Below, in pieces: positions 24,475 through 33,233 of a stretch of 64,000 nucleotides of DNA. Both the position numbers and the translations under genes were made by a program. The notes beneath the pieces are model-generated. The model saw nothing but the letters and a program-made list of their open reading frames with translations, searched no databases and was not told the origin of the DNA. Source of the stretch: Dyadobacter sp. Leaf189 (GTDB lineage Bacteria; Bacteroidota; Bacteroidia; Cytophagales; Spirosomataceae); the NCBI RefSeq assembly GCF_001424405.1, contig NZ_LMPS01000001.1, positions 2,105,999 through 2,169,998 of the forward strand, given 5' to 3'. Each line of letters opens with the position of its first letter. The stretch's first letter is position 1.

Positions 24475-25851
24475 ATGTCTAAGACAATCGTAGAGCATTC
24501 CGAAGCCTCGGAAGTCTTCAACCGGGACGAACCATATGTTGACTGGCACGACGAAACGCTGTGGTTCGTGCGCCAGAAACGGGATAAATCATCCAAGTTG
24601 CTGCCTGAATGGGAGCAGCTGCGTGAAACTGCATCGGGCATTAAAAACTATGTTTTGTCTCATATGGACGAGCTGCTGATCAGTTTTGAGCAGAAAGCCA
24701 AAGAGAACGGCGTGCATGTGCACTGGGCAGCGAATGCGGCCGAGCATAATGAAATTGTGCTGGGTCTGTTGCGAAACCACGGCATTACCAAAATGGTAAA
24801 AAGTAAATCAATGCTGACCGAGGAATGTCACATGAATGAATTCCTCGTAAATAACGGCATTGAAGTTATTGATACTGATTTGGGCGAGCGCATTGTGCAG
24901 CTAAGGCAGGAGCCGCCGAGCCACATTGTACTGCCGGCTATTCACCTGAAAAAGAAAGATATAGGCGATCTTTTTCACGAGCATCTTGGTACGGAAGCAG
25001 GCGCAACTGATCCGCAGTACCTGACCGAAGCCGCAAGACAACACCTGCGTGACAAATTCCTGACGCGCCGGGCCGCATTGACCGGTGTCAATTTCGCCAT
25101 CGCTGAAACGGGTGGATTTGTGGTTGCTACCAATGAAGGAAATGCAGATATGGGCGCGCACCTGGCGGATATTCACATTGCCTGTATGGGTTTTGAGAAA
25201 ATTATCCCGAAGCAGGAGCACCTCGGGGTGTTTTTGAGATTGCTCGCGAGAAGCGCCACGGGGCAGCCAGTTACTACCTATAACAGTCATTTCAAGAAGC
25301 CCCGGGAAGGTCAGGAAATGCACATTGTTATTGTTGACAATGGCCGCACAACCCAGCTGGGCCGCGCTGATTTCCGGAACTCGCTTAAATGTATCCGTTG
25401 CGGCGCCTGCATGAACACTTGTCCGGTGTACCGGCGGAGCGGCGGGCACAGCTACCACAATGCAGTTGCCGGGCCGATCGGCTCTATCCTCGCGCCAAAC
25501 CTGGATATGACGAAGAATGCGGATCTGCCGTTTGCAAGTACGCTTTGCGGAAGCTGCTCGAATGTATGTCCGGTGAAGATCGATATACACGATCAGCTTT
25601 ATAAATGGAGGCAGGTACTGGCAAAAGCCGGCCACGTACCTCAGTCTAAAGGTTTAGGGATCCGTGCCATGTCAATGGTATTGTCGCAGCCGCGGTTTTA
25701 TCAATGGTCGGGCAGGTTGGGCCGTTCGGTAATGCGTACGATGCCATTTGTAGTTAATAACGGATTAAATCCCTGGTATAAACAACGCGATATGCCCGAA
25801 GCGCCGAAAGAGAGTTTTCGCGATTGGTATATCCGAAACCGCAAAGAATAA
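24475..25851 (+). CDS. lutB: LutB/YkgF family lactate utilisation iron-sulfur protein
   Basis: A 458-residue protein. The N-terminal LUD domain (about 60-290) has VHWAANAAEHNEIV, KSMLTEECHMNE and NFAIAETGGFVV. A ferredoxin-like domain with two 4Fe-4S motifs follows: CIRCGACMNTCPVYRR near residue 306 and CGSCSNVCPVKI near 360. The C-terminal tail (450s) is the usual YkgF extension. It passes electrons from L-lactate in the LutABC complex. Its stop TAA shares a base with the ATG of lutC (TAATG). Confidence 0.93.
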   Translation: MSKTIVEHSEASEVFNRDEPYVDWHDETLWFVRQKRDKSSKLLPEWEQLRETASGIKNYVLSHMDELLISFEQKAKENGVHVHWAANAAEHNEIVLGLLRNHGITKMVKSKSMLTEECHMNEFLVNNGIEVIDTDLGERIVQLRQEPPSHIVLPAIHLKKKDIGDLFHEHLGTEAGATDPQYLTEAARQHLRDKFLTRRAALTGVNFAIAETGGFVVATNEGNADMGAHLADIHIACMGFEKIIPKQEHLGVFLRLLARSATGQPVTTYNSHFKKPREGQEMHIVIVDNGRTTQLGRADFRNSLKCIRCGACMNTCPVYRRSGGHSYHNAVAGPIGSILAPNLDMTKNADLPFASTLCGSCSNVCPVKIDIHDQLYKWRQVLAKAGHVPQSKGLGIRAMSMVLSQPRFYQWSGRLGRSVMRTMPFVVNNGLNPWYKQRDMPEAPKESFRDWYIRNRKE

Positions 25852-26438
25852 TGGGTACAAGAGAACAAATCCTGGAAAAGATCCGCCTGAACAAGCCGGA
25901 CCCGATTGCACTTCCGGAGCAGATGAGGTTTACCAGCTTTTTCGAGAACACGGAAGTCAAGTTTATCGAAACACTTCAATCAGTTTATACGGAAGTTGTT
26001 GTGGTAAAGAATGCACAGGCACTCGCAGAAAAGGTGGAGGAACTGTACGCAGGCGTCGTAAACCGCGCGACCAACATTCCGCAGCTGGCTTCCTGGGCTG
26101 ATTTCAGTTTGAATGTAACAGACCCGCACGAACTTGAACTGATTGAAATTGCTATCCTGAAAGCAGAATTTGGTGTAGCGGAGAATGGGGCAGTCTGGAT
26201 TTCCGATAGTCATTTGCAGCATCGCGTCCTGCCTTTTATCACACAAAACCTGGCACTCGCCATTCCCCGCTCGGCTATTGTGAACAATATGCACGATGCT
26301 TATGAGCGGCTTACTGACACGACTGGCTGGGGCTGTTTCATCGCCGGTCCGTCGAAAACGGCGGACATTGAGCAATCGCTGGTGATAGGAGCGCACGGTG
26401 CCCGCAGTATGGTGATATTCTTGATTGAGGAGGAATAG
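25851..26438 (+). CDS. lutC: LutC/YkgG family lactate utilisation protein
   Basis: A 195-residue LUD-domain protein starting at ATG 25851 (MGTREQILEKIRLNKPD), overlapping the lutB stop by 1 bp. The domain shows ELELIEIAILKAEFGVAENGAVW, IPRSAIVNNMHDAYERL and GPSKTADIEQSLVIGAHGA (in part), as in LutC. It is the third part of the L-lactate oxidation complex. The tight coupling of lutB-lutC contrasts with the separated lutA. Confidence 0.92.
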   Translation: MGTREQILEKIRLNKPDPIALPEQMRFTSFFENTEVKFIETLQSVYTEVVVVKNAQALAEKVEELYAGVVNRATNIPQLASWADFSLNVTDPHELELIEIAILKAEFGVAENGAVWISDSHLQHRVLPFITQNLALAIPRSAIVNNMHDAYERLTDTTGWGCFIAGPSKTADIEQSLVIGAHGARSMVIFLIEEE

Positions 26439-26439
26439 C

Positions 26440-26946
26440 ATGGAACAAGCGATTGAGCTCCGGCCTTTTCAGCGAAATATGGCGGCCGACCTGGCCCGGC
26501 TTGCAGATAATCCTAAAGTTTCAGCGCAGGTGCGGGACAATTTTCCTTATCCTTATACCATTGCCGATGCGCATTACTGGATCGATATGTGCAGCAATGC
26601 AAATAGTAATGCATTTCAGCGCGCCGTTTTCTTTGAAGGTAAATTTGCCGGTGGAATTGGGGTTGTACGGCAGGAAGATATTTACCGAAACAATGCAGAA
26701 ATCGGCTACTGGCTAGGCGAACCTTTCTGGGGATGCAATATCATGACGGCCGCACTTCGCGAAATGACAAGCTGGATATTTGAAAATACCTCCATAACGA
26801 GATTGTTTGCCGGTGTTTTTGAGACCAATGCGGCTTCTGTGCGCGTACTCGAAAAAGCAGGCTATGAACTGGAAGCGGTTCACCGTAAAGCAATTATTAA
26901 GAATGGCCTCGTGCTTGACGAGCACTTGTATGTAAAGCTGGCCTGA
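26440..26946 (+). CDS. GNAT-family N-acetyltransferase (RimJ/RimL-like)
   Basis: A 168-residue GNAT protein starting 1 bp after the lutC stop. The opening IELRPFQRNMAADLARLADNP and the middle GYWLGEPFWGCNIMTAALREM (in part) are typical of RimJ/RimL-like enzymes. RVLEKAGYELEAVHRKAI covers the acetyl-CoA-binding end, and a final LDEHLYVKL strand closes the fold. Members acetylate protein N-termini or small amines. Cotranscription with lutC is likely, but no link to lactate metabolism is apparent. Confidence 0.87.
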   Translation: MEQAIELRPFQRNMAADLARLADNPKVSAQVRDNFPYPYTIADAHYWIDMCSNANSNAFQRAVFFEGKFAGGIGVVRQEDIYRNNAEIGYWLGEPFWGCNIMTAALREMTSWIFENTSITRLFAGVFETNAASVRVLEKAGYELEAVHRKAIIKNGLVLDEHLYVKLA

Positions 26947-27069
26947 GCGCTGCTATCTTTTTCTCCAAAAACTTGCTGGAAAAAAGTCCCCGGCGAGTTC
27001 TTTCCTCTATTTTTGCATAGTTCACGATATTTATTTTTCCGGCTGATCTGCGTTTGTTGAAACCGGAAA

Positions 27070-27795
27070 ATGACGACTCCAATTATGCCAAAAATCATTG
27101 TTGCAATTGATGGCTATTCCAGTTGTGGCAAAAGCACAACGGCGAAACAGGTTGCAAAACAGCTCAACTATCCCTATATAGACACTGGTGCAATGTACCG
27201 TGCTGTGACCTTGTATTTTATTCAAAATCACGTCAGTCTCACCAATCCGAAGGAGGTTGAAACTGCTTTAAGCAACATTCAGATTTCCTTTCGGCGGCAC
27301 GCACAGCTGGGTCGTAACGATACCTATCTGAATGGCGTGAATGTTGAGGATGAAATCCGCAAAATGTATGTTTCCGAAAAGGTAAGTGACGTCAGTGCGA
27401 TTGCAGAAGTCCGGCATGCATTGGTGGCGCAACAACAGCGAATGGGTAAAACGAAGGGGATTGTAATGGATGGACGCGATATAGGTACCGTCGTGTTTCC
27501 GCAGGCTGAACTGAAAATATTCATGACAGCCGATCCCCTTATCCGGGCGCAGAGAAGACAAATTGAACTGATGGAAAAAGGGGAGCTGGTAGGTCTGGCA
27601 GAAATTGCCGATAACCTGAAAATGCGCGACCACATCGACACCCATCGCGCCGAAAGCCCGTTGCGGCAGGCAGATGATGCTGTTTACATTGATAATTCCA
27701 TGATGACGCTCGACGAGCAGGTAGAGCTGGTCGTGCGCCTCGCCGACGAGCAGATCGGACTCTCGCTGCGCCGTCGAAACGCCAGCAAGGCTTGA
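27070..27795 (+). CDS. cmk: Cytidylate kinase
   Basis: A 241-residue CMP/dCMP kinase, close to the usual 220-230. The P-loop is GYSSCGKSTTAK (near residue 15), followed by YPYIDTGAMYRAVTLY. The CMP-binding insert includes the NGVNVEDEIRKM strand and VSDVSAIAEVRHALV. GIVMDGRDIGTVVFP and the lid (RAQRRQIELMEKG) complete the fold. It makes CDP for nucleic acid and lipid synthesis. The start could be ATG 27070 or the in-frame ATG 27085. It overlaps the next frame closely, with 2 bp between its stop and the following ATG. Confidence 0.95.
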   Translation: MTTPIMPKIIVAIDGYSSCGKSTTAKQVAKQLNYPYIDTGAMYRAVTLYFIQNHVSLTNPKEVETALSNIQISFRRHAQLGRNDTYLNGVNVEDEIRKMYVSEKVSDVSAIAEVRHALVAQQQRMGKTKGIVMDGRDIGTVVFPQAELKIFMTADPLIRAQRRQIELMEKGELVGLAEIADNLKMRDHIDTHRAESPLRQADDAVYIDNSMMTLDEQVELVVRLADEQIGLSLRRRNASKA

Positions 27796-27797
27796 AA

Positions 27798-28865
27798 ATG
27801 GCTGATTCTGATTACGATTACCTCATTGTTGGCCAGGGACTTGCGGGTACAACTCTTGCATTGCACTTACTTGATCAGGGTAAGAAAGTCCTTGTACTGG
27901 GAGATACTGCATTACCTTCTTCCTCCAAAGTCGCCGCGGGGATATTTAACCCTTTGACAGGCAAGAAGCTGGTTAAAACCTGGCTTGCCGACGATCTTTT
28001 TCCATACGCCCGGGATTTTTACACAAACCTTGAAAATAGGCTGAGTTGCAAGCTGCTTTATTCCGTCCCGATTTTCCGGCCATTCAGATCCATTGAGGAG
28101 CAGAATACGTACTTAGCCCAGACAGCCGACCCGGCAATTGCGCCTTACATTGCAACGGTTCAGGGTGCGGATTTGTCGGAGTATGTGGAATCGCCTTTTG
28201 GCGGTCTGGAAGTAACGCAGTCGGGGTGGGTGGATTTGCCTTTGTTGCTGGATAGGAGCAAGGCTTATTTTCAGGAAGTTGGGTGTTACCAGGAGGCTAG
28301 CTTTAATGCGGCCGATATTCAGGTTGATACTCTCTTTGTTAGTTGGAATAATCTGACTTTCAATAAGGTAGTTTTTTGTCAGGGTTTTTTTGGAAATGAT
28401 AATCCTTATTTCAGCTGGCTGCCATTTGCACCTGTAAAGGGGCAGATACTTGATGTAGCAACCGATGTTGCATTGCCGGATTATATTGTAAACCAGGGAA
28501 TATTCATGCTGCCAACAGGTGAGAATGTGATGCGGGTAGGGGCGACTTACTCCTGGGACCCGCTCGATTGGGAACCCACTGCGGCCGCAGAAAACGAGCT
28601 GAAAGAAAAGCTGGATGCATTGATCAAAATACCTTACCGCATTCAATCTGCTGCTGCTGGTGTTCGGCCTTCCGTGAAGGACCGGCGGCCGCTGGTCGGC
28701 ATTCATCCGGAGTATGGTAACGTTTGTATTTTCAATGGCTTAGGTACCAAAGGAGTAACACTTGCGCCTTTTTTCGCAAATCAGCTCACCGGGCACCTTG
28801 AAAACGGCAAAGAATTGAATCCCTTAGTTAATATTAAAAGGTATTTTTCGTTATATTTCCGTTGA
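27798..28865 (+). CDS. FAD-dependent oxidoreductase, DAO family
   Basis: A 355-residue flavoprotein with an N-terminal GQGLAG dinucleotide-binding motif (near residue 13) and the VLVLGD second strand. Later features include KVAAGIFNPLTGKKL, a substrate domain, and the C-terminal signature GVRPSVKDRRPLVG with FNGLGTKGVTLAPFFA. This places it with D-amino-acid or glycine oxidase-like enzymes. It starts 2 bp after cmk and is followed by the TolB-like gene after 16 bp, so all three are likely cotranscribed. The substrate is unknown. Confidence 0.87.
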   Translation: MADSDYDYLIVGQGLAGTTLALHLLDQGKKVLVLGDTALPSSSKVAAGIFNPLTGKKLVKTWLADDLFPYARDFYTNLENRLSCKLLYSVPIFRPFRSIEEQNTYLAQTADPAIAPYIATVQGADLSEYVESPFGGLEVTQSGWVDLPLLLDRSKAYFQEVGCYQEASFNAADIQVDTLFVSWNNLTFNKVVFCQGFFGNDNPYFSWLPFAPVKGQILDVATDVALPDYIVNQGIFMLPTGENVMRVGATYSWDPLDWEPTAAAENELKEKLDALIKIPYRIQSAAAGVRPSVKDRRPLVGIHPEYGNVCIFNGLGTKGVTLAPFFANQLTGHLENGKELNPLVNIKRYFSLYFR

Positions 28866-28881
28866 AGACAGCCCAAGTATT

Positions 28882-31800
28882 ATGAGCATTAGAAATATAT
28901 ACAAACTAACTTTCTCGGTCGGATTAATAGCGGTTTTAGGAGTATTTACGCAAACACACGCGCAGCGCTATCCTTCTCAGGAAACTTTCGGAAAGAACAG
29001 GGTTCAGTTCAAGAAGTTCAACTGGAAGATTTTCAAAACCACCAATTTCGAAATTTACCACTACCAGGGCGGCACCAATCTCGCCCGCCTTACGGCCCAG
29101 TATGCTGAAAGTGAGTTTGATAAAATCACGGACATACTTGGCTGGACTCCCTACAACCGCGTTAAAATCTTCCTTTACAACTCGCCTGCCGAGCTCGAAC
29201 AGAGTAATATGGGCTTGTCTACACTCGACAACCTGAACGAGCAGAAGCTGGACCTTTCGCAGTCGCGGGTAGAAGTTGCTTACACGGGTGATCAGGTAGG
29301 TTTCCGCAAGAAACTGGTGAAAGATATCAGCTTGCTGTTTGTGTATGATATGCTTTACGGCGGCAATATGAAAGAGGCGCTGCAAAGCTCGCTTTTGCTG
29401 ACGCTCCCTGAATGGTTTATGTCGGGTACTGCTGCTTACATTGCCGACGGCTGGTCTCCCGAGCTAAACGATTACATGCGGGATTTCTTCAAAAACAGGA
29501 ATGTAAGAAAGCCGACTTTGATGACCGGAAACGATGCAACACTGATCGGTCAGTCCATCTGGAATTACATTGCCGAACGTTACGGGAAAGATAAAATTTC
29601 GGATATCCTTAATCTGACGCGCATTATCCGTACGGAACAGACAAGTATTACGAGTACTTTGGGTGTACCATCTTACAACCGCTTCCTACGCGACTGGCGC
29701 GCCTACTACCTCAATCAGAATAAAAACGCAGAACAGTTCTACGCCGAGCCAAGTCCATCCTGGAAGTACAAGCTCAATGAATTCAATGTTTCGGATGCGA
29801 CAGCTGTTATCAAAATTTCGCCTGACAACAAATTCACTGCTGTCAGCGAGATCAAAAATGGCAGGTACCGGGTGTATCTATTTGATAGTGAAACGCGCTC
29901 AAAGAAGATTATCCGTCAGGGAAAACTGGATCTGATCGGTGGAAGAGCTAAAACGCAGCCGCCGCTTCTGGCGTGGTTCAGGAACAATCAGCTGGCTGTT
30001 CTTGCCTCTGAAAATGAGCGTAAGAACCTGTACGTGTATGAAAAGCTGGGCACTAAAAAAGTGAAGATCAAGCTGAGGAGAAACATCAGAGGTCTTGATC
30101 AGATCATGGATATGGACATTTCTCACGATGGTACCATGCTGGCTGTGAGTGCGGATAAGGGTGGACAAAACGATCTATTCCTGATCAGCGTGGCGCGTGC
30201 TTCGCCGCTCGCATTGACCAATGACCTTTATGATGATCTCTCGCCACGGTTTATCCAGGGCTCTTCACGTAAAGTGGTATTTTCATCAAACCGCCCGGTT
30301 GATTCGGTAGGAACTGCTGATAAAGGAAGCTACAAATCGATCTCAACTTCCTACACCATCTTCGAGCACGACGGTACACCCAAGTCGGCCAATATGGTGA
30401 AGCTGGTGCAGGGCGACGGGAAATCGAAGTTAATGCCCGTATATGCTGACGCAAATGACCTGGTTTACCTGTCAAATGGAAAAGGGGTTAACAATCTTTT
30501 CAAATACAACAGAGCATCGTCTTCCATTTCGCAGCTAACTAACCATATTCAGAATATCCGCAATGCAGATATCAATTTGAAATCGGGAGGTGCATTGGCT
30601 TACACCTATCTGAATGAAGGGTATTATGTAGCTGCTTACAAGAATGCATTTGATCTTAATAACACAATAAATACCCCCGCACTCACGGGCTCTGCCGGAC
30701 AAGTTAGTGCGGCGAATGCAGGCGCAAAGGCAGATTCTGTGAAGGCAGCCGCGCAACAGGCGACCCAGGCGCCGAAGCTTTCATTGAAAGAAGGAGAGGT
30801 TGATACGGACAATTATGAGTTTGACGAAGATGTTTTGAAAGCATTTGAGTCAAAACGAAACAGAGGTACATTCCCGACAACGCCGAGCGCACTTACGCGG
30901 ACGAGAGCCACGCGTGAGAATATTGCTATCAAAGGTCCGACTTCCTATAAAGGATTGTTCATCACCAACGATGCCAATTCTGACTGGCGTATTGATCCGA
31001 TCCGTGGTTTTGGATTTGCACAATCGATTTCAATGAATGATCTGCTCGAAAATCATGTGATCAAAGCAGGATTATTCATTTCCTCAAATTTCAGGAACAG
31101 TGATTTGTTTGCTGAATACTCCAACAATACTTACCGCATTGATTTCGGTGTCAGATTTGACAGAAAAAACCTTTATATCGATACCGAAGGCGCGCCACAG
31201 AAATACCGTTTCAACCAGCTGATGTTTACAGCTTCGTACCCATTCTCCACGACGAGCCGCTTCTCTGTCTCGCCTATGTATACTTCGACCCGCATGATCG
31301 ATGTGTATATTCTGCCAAATCCGGATCTCGCATCGAGTTACGGGGGATTGCGCAGCGAGTATGTGTTCGATAATACGCGGGTGAACGGGATGAACATGAT
31401 GGAGGGAACGCGTTTCAAGGTGCGTTATGACATGCAACAGGGACTTACCAATGGAAACGAGAGCTTCAACCGGGTGAGTCTTGATTTCAGGCATTATCAG
31501 AAATTGCACCGTGACCTGATCCTGGCAGTAAGAGCAGCGGCAAGCCACTCCGGCGGTCGCGCACCTAAGCAGAATATATTAGGCGGAATGGAAAACTGGA
31601 TCGGGAATAAGAAAGAAACCCGGACTGGTGATAACCCATTGAATTTCCAAAAGGATAACAGAGATATCTTCTTTGCAGACTTCGCTACCAACCTGCGCGG
31701 CTTCAATTTGAACCGTCTCTCGGGAACCAGCTATATGCTTGTAAATGCGGAGTTACGCATTCCTTTGGTAAAATATCTTTACCGCGGAGCAATCACATCC

Positions 31801-32091
31801 AGCTTCCTGAGGAATTTCCAGATCGTTGGTTTCGGGGATATCGGAACAGCCTGGACCGGAAAAGGGCCGTTTAGTGAAAATAACAGCTTGAACACGCAAA
31901 TCATCGGTACCGAAGACGATCCCTTCCGCGCAACAGTTACCAATTACAAAAATCCTTACTTAATGGGGTATGGAATGGGCGTCAGAACAACTTTGTTCGG
32001 CTTTTATGCCAAGTTTGACTATGCCTGGGGTGTTGACAACGGCTATACCGGAAAGGCAGTACCTTATGTAACACTGGGTTATGATTTTTAA
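28882..32091 (+). CDS. TolB-like beta-propeller protein with C-terminal outer-membrane barrel
   Basis: A 1069-residue exported protein. The signal peptide ends near THAQRYPS. The N-terminal part (about 40-290) resembles a peptidase MA-like domain (FEIYHYQGG, then LPEWFMSGTAAYIADG), but the HExxH zinc motif is missing (SSLLLTLPEWF). The middle (about 300-600) has PD40/TolB-type propeller strands (SHDGTMLAVSADKGGQNDLF). An Ala/Gln linker and a surface-antigen-like barrel follow (about 690-1069), with the last strand YVTLGYDF ending in Phe, as OMPs require. The family is common in Bacteroidota; its exact job is not established. It is terminated by the hairpin at 32134. Confidence 0.82.
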   Translation: MSIRNIYKLTFSVGLIAVLGVFTQTHAQRYPSQETFGKNRVQFKKFNWKIFKTTNFEIYHYQGGTNLARLTAQYAESEFDKITDILGWTPYNRVKIFLYNSPAELEQSNMGLSTLDNLNEQKLDLSQSRVEVAYTGDQVGFRKKLVKDISLLFVYDMLYGGNMKEALQSSLLLTLPEWFMSGTAAYIADGWSPELNDYMRDFFKNRNVRKPTLMTGNDATLIGQSIWNYIAERYGKDKISDILNLTRIIRTEQTSITSTLGVPSYNRFLRDWRAYYLNQNKNAEQFYAEPSPSWKYKLNEFNVSDATAVIKISPDNKFTAVSEIKNGRYRVYLFDSETRSKKIIRQGKLDLIGGRAKTQPPLLAWFRNNQLAVLASENERKNLYVYEKLGTKKVKIKLRRNIRGLDQIMDMDISHDGTMLAVSADKGGQNDLFLISVARASPLALTNDLYDDLSPRFIQGSSRKVVFSSNRPVDSVGTADKGSYKSISTSYTIFEHDGTPKSANMVKLVQGDGKSKLMPVYADANDLVYLSNGKGVNNLFKYNRASSSISQLTNHIQNIRNADINLKSGGALAYTYLNEGYYVAAYKNAFDLNNTINTPALTGSAGQVSAANAGAKADSVKAAAQQATQAPKLSLKEGEVDTDNYEFDEDVLKAFESKRNRGTFPTTPSALTRTRATRENIAIKGPTSYKGLFITNDANSDWRIDPIRGFGFAQSISMNDLLENHVIKAGLFISSNFRNSDLFAEYSNNTYRIDFGVRFDRKNLYIDTEGAPQKYRFNQLMFTASYPFSTTSRFSVSPMYTSTRMIDVYILPNPDLASSYGGLRSEYVFDNTRVNGMNMMEGTRFKVRYDMQQGLTNGNESFNRVSLDFRHYQKLHRDLILAVRAAASHSGGRAPKQNILGGMENWIGNKKETRTGDNPLNFQKDNRDIFFADFATNLRGFNLNRLSGTSYMLVNAELRIPLVKYLYRGAITSSFLRNFQIVGFGDIGTAWTGKGPFSENNSLNTQIIGTEDDPFRATVTNYKNPYLMGYGMGVRTTLFGFYAKFDYAWGVDNGYTGKAVPYVTLGYDF

Positions 32092-32133
32092 GAAAAATTT
32101 CAAGTATAAAGTCTGATTACAGACGTTATTAAG

Positions 32134-32164
32134 ATGGCAGGAGAGCGACTCTTCTGCCATTTTT
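32134..32164 (+). terminator. Intrinsic terminator before the PorP/SprF gene
   Basis: A 12-bp stem (32134-32145 with 32149-32160, one G-U pair) around a CGA triloop, followed by TTTT. It separates the TolB-like gene from the PorP/SprF gene. Confidence 0.85.
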
Positions 32165-32201
32165 AGTATCTGAGAAGCATTAATTACAAAAAGCTGTCAA
32201 C

Positions 32202-33125
32202 ATGAACACACATTACGGAATGAAGAAAATGATTTTATCTGCCCTGCTCGTGGCGGGAATATATCAGTCTGCATCTGCGCAGAGAGAAGTACTTTATGAG
32301 CAGTATCTGCAAAATCCAATGTCGGTCAATCCGGGATTTACAGGTGTTCGTGAAGACTTTAATATGACCGCCATGTTCCGGAGGAAGTGGTTTAATATCC
32401 GCAATTCGCCGTCCAGCCAGACCTTTGCGGCTGACGGTACGATAGCAAACGGGAAATTCGGGATAGGTTTTCAGGCATTGAATGACCAGACCAGCTATTT
32501 TACAACCACCGGATTTACGGGATCCTTTGCTTATCACCTTGGAGTTTCGGATAACTGGAAACTTGGATTAGGCGCTCAGGGTGGCATTAATGTATTGCCG
32601 GTAATGGATCAAAGTGGTTACGGCGGCAACAACAGAGCCGTGGGTTCGTTTGGAATAGGAGCGTGGCTGCGTTCAGACAAGCTGTATTTCGGTATTTCTA
32701 AACCGGAGCTGCTGGAAGGGAATTTTGGAAATCAGCCGCTGGCTGCGGTATACCGACGACCATTGTATATCACGGCGGGAGGCAGCTACGAACTAGGTGA
32801 CGAACTGATGCTATTGCCTCATGTTTTGTTTGTACAGGAGAAAGACCGGAAGCTCAGGTTCGATTTTGGTACACGGTTGTGGGTAAGTGAAAAAGTAGGG
32901 ATAGGCGCCTCTTACCGGACCGGCGGAGGATATACGGCGTTCTCTTCGAAAGTAGATTATCTCCAATTATCGGCCGAAGTACAGGTGGGCAGAAATGTGC
33001 GGCTGGGGTATTTTTACAGTACCCGTACAGCAGAGCAGATTTATGCTTCCTACACGGGTCCAAAGGGGATTCACGAACTTATGCTGAAATTCGTTCCGAA
33101 TCCCAAAGGATTTCATAAGTATTAA
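32202..33125 (+). CDS. PorP/SprF family type IX secretion membrane protein
   Basis: A 307-residue outer-membrane barrel protein. A signal peptide (cut near SASAQR) is followed by the family signature YEQYLQNPMSVNPGFTGVRED. Repeated beta strands follow, with the GFTGSFAYHLGVSDNWKLGLG and WVSEKVGIGASYRT patterns. PorP/SprF proteins help secrete and anchor large adhesins through the T9SS; they are usually encoded beside an adhesin-like cargo gene, which is not the case here. ATG 32202 is taken, although ATG 32220 would also leave the signal intact. Confidence 0.9.
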   Translation: MNTHYGMKKMILSALLVAGIYQSASAQREVLYEQYLQNPMSVNPGFTGVREDFNMTAMFRRKWFNIRNSPSSQTFAADGTIANGKFGIGFQALNDQTSYFTTTGFTGSFAYHLGVSDNWKLGLGAQGGINVLPVMDQSGYGGNNRAVGSFGIGAWLRSDKLYFGISKPELLEGNFGNQPLAAVYRRPLYITAGGSYELGDELMLLPHVLFVQEKDRKLRFDFGTRLWVSEKVGIGASYRTGGGYTAFSSKVDYLQLSAEVQVGRNVRLGYFYSTRTAEQIYASYTGPKGIHELMLKFVPNPKGFHKY

Positions 33126-33173
33126 AAATAACGCAGTAGAAATGTTTTTCAACCCAGTTAAAAGGAGATTTTA

Positions 33174-33205
33174 TTCGTAATCTTTACATAAGTCTCGTAC
33201 CTTTG
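33174..33205 (+). promoter_or_regulatory. Candidate promoter of the sucAB operon (TTCG-N20-TACCTTTG)
   Basis: TACCTTTG (33198-33205) is a full match to the Bacteroidota -7 box TAnnTTTG. A near-consensus TTCG -33 box (33174-33177) lies 20 bp upstream. The -7 box is 28 bp before the ATG at 33234. Confidence 0.5.
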
Positions 33206-33233
33206 TGCCATAAATGAAATAATCACTTTTGTG

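Noticed and set aside
24901..25635. 244-codon minus-strand frame inside lutB
   Set aside because: Antisense to the LUD and iron-sulfur coding region; no domain pattern of its own.
28882..32091. Zinc metalloprotease function for the TolB-like protein
   Set aside because: The MA-like region lacks HExxH, so catalysis is not supported.
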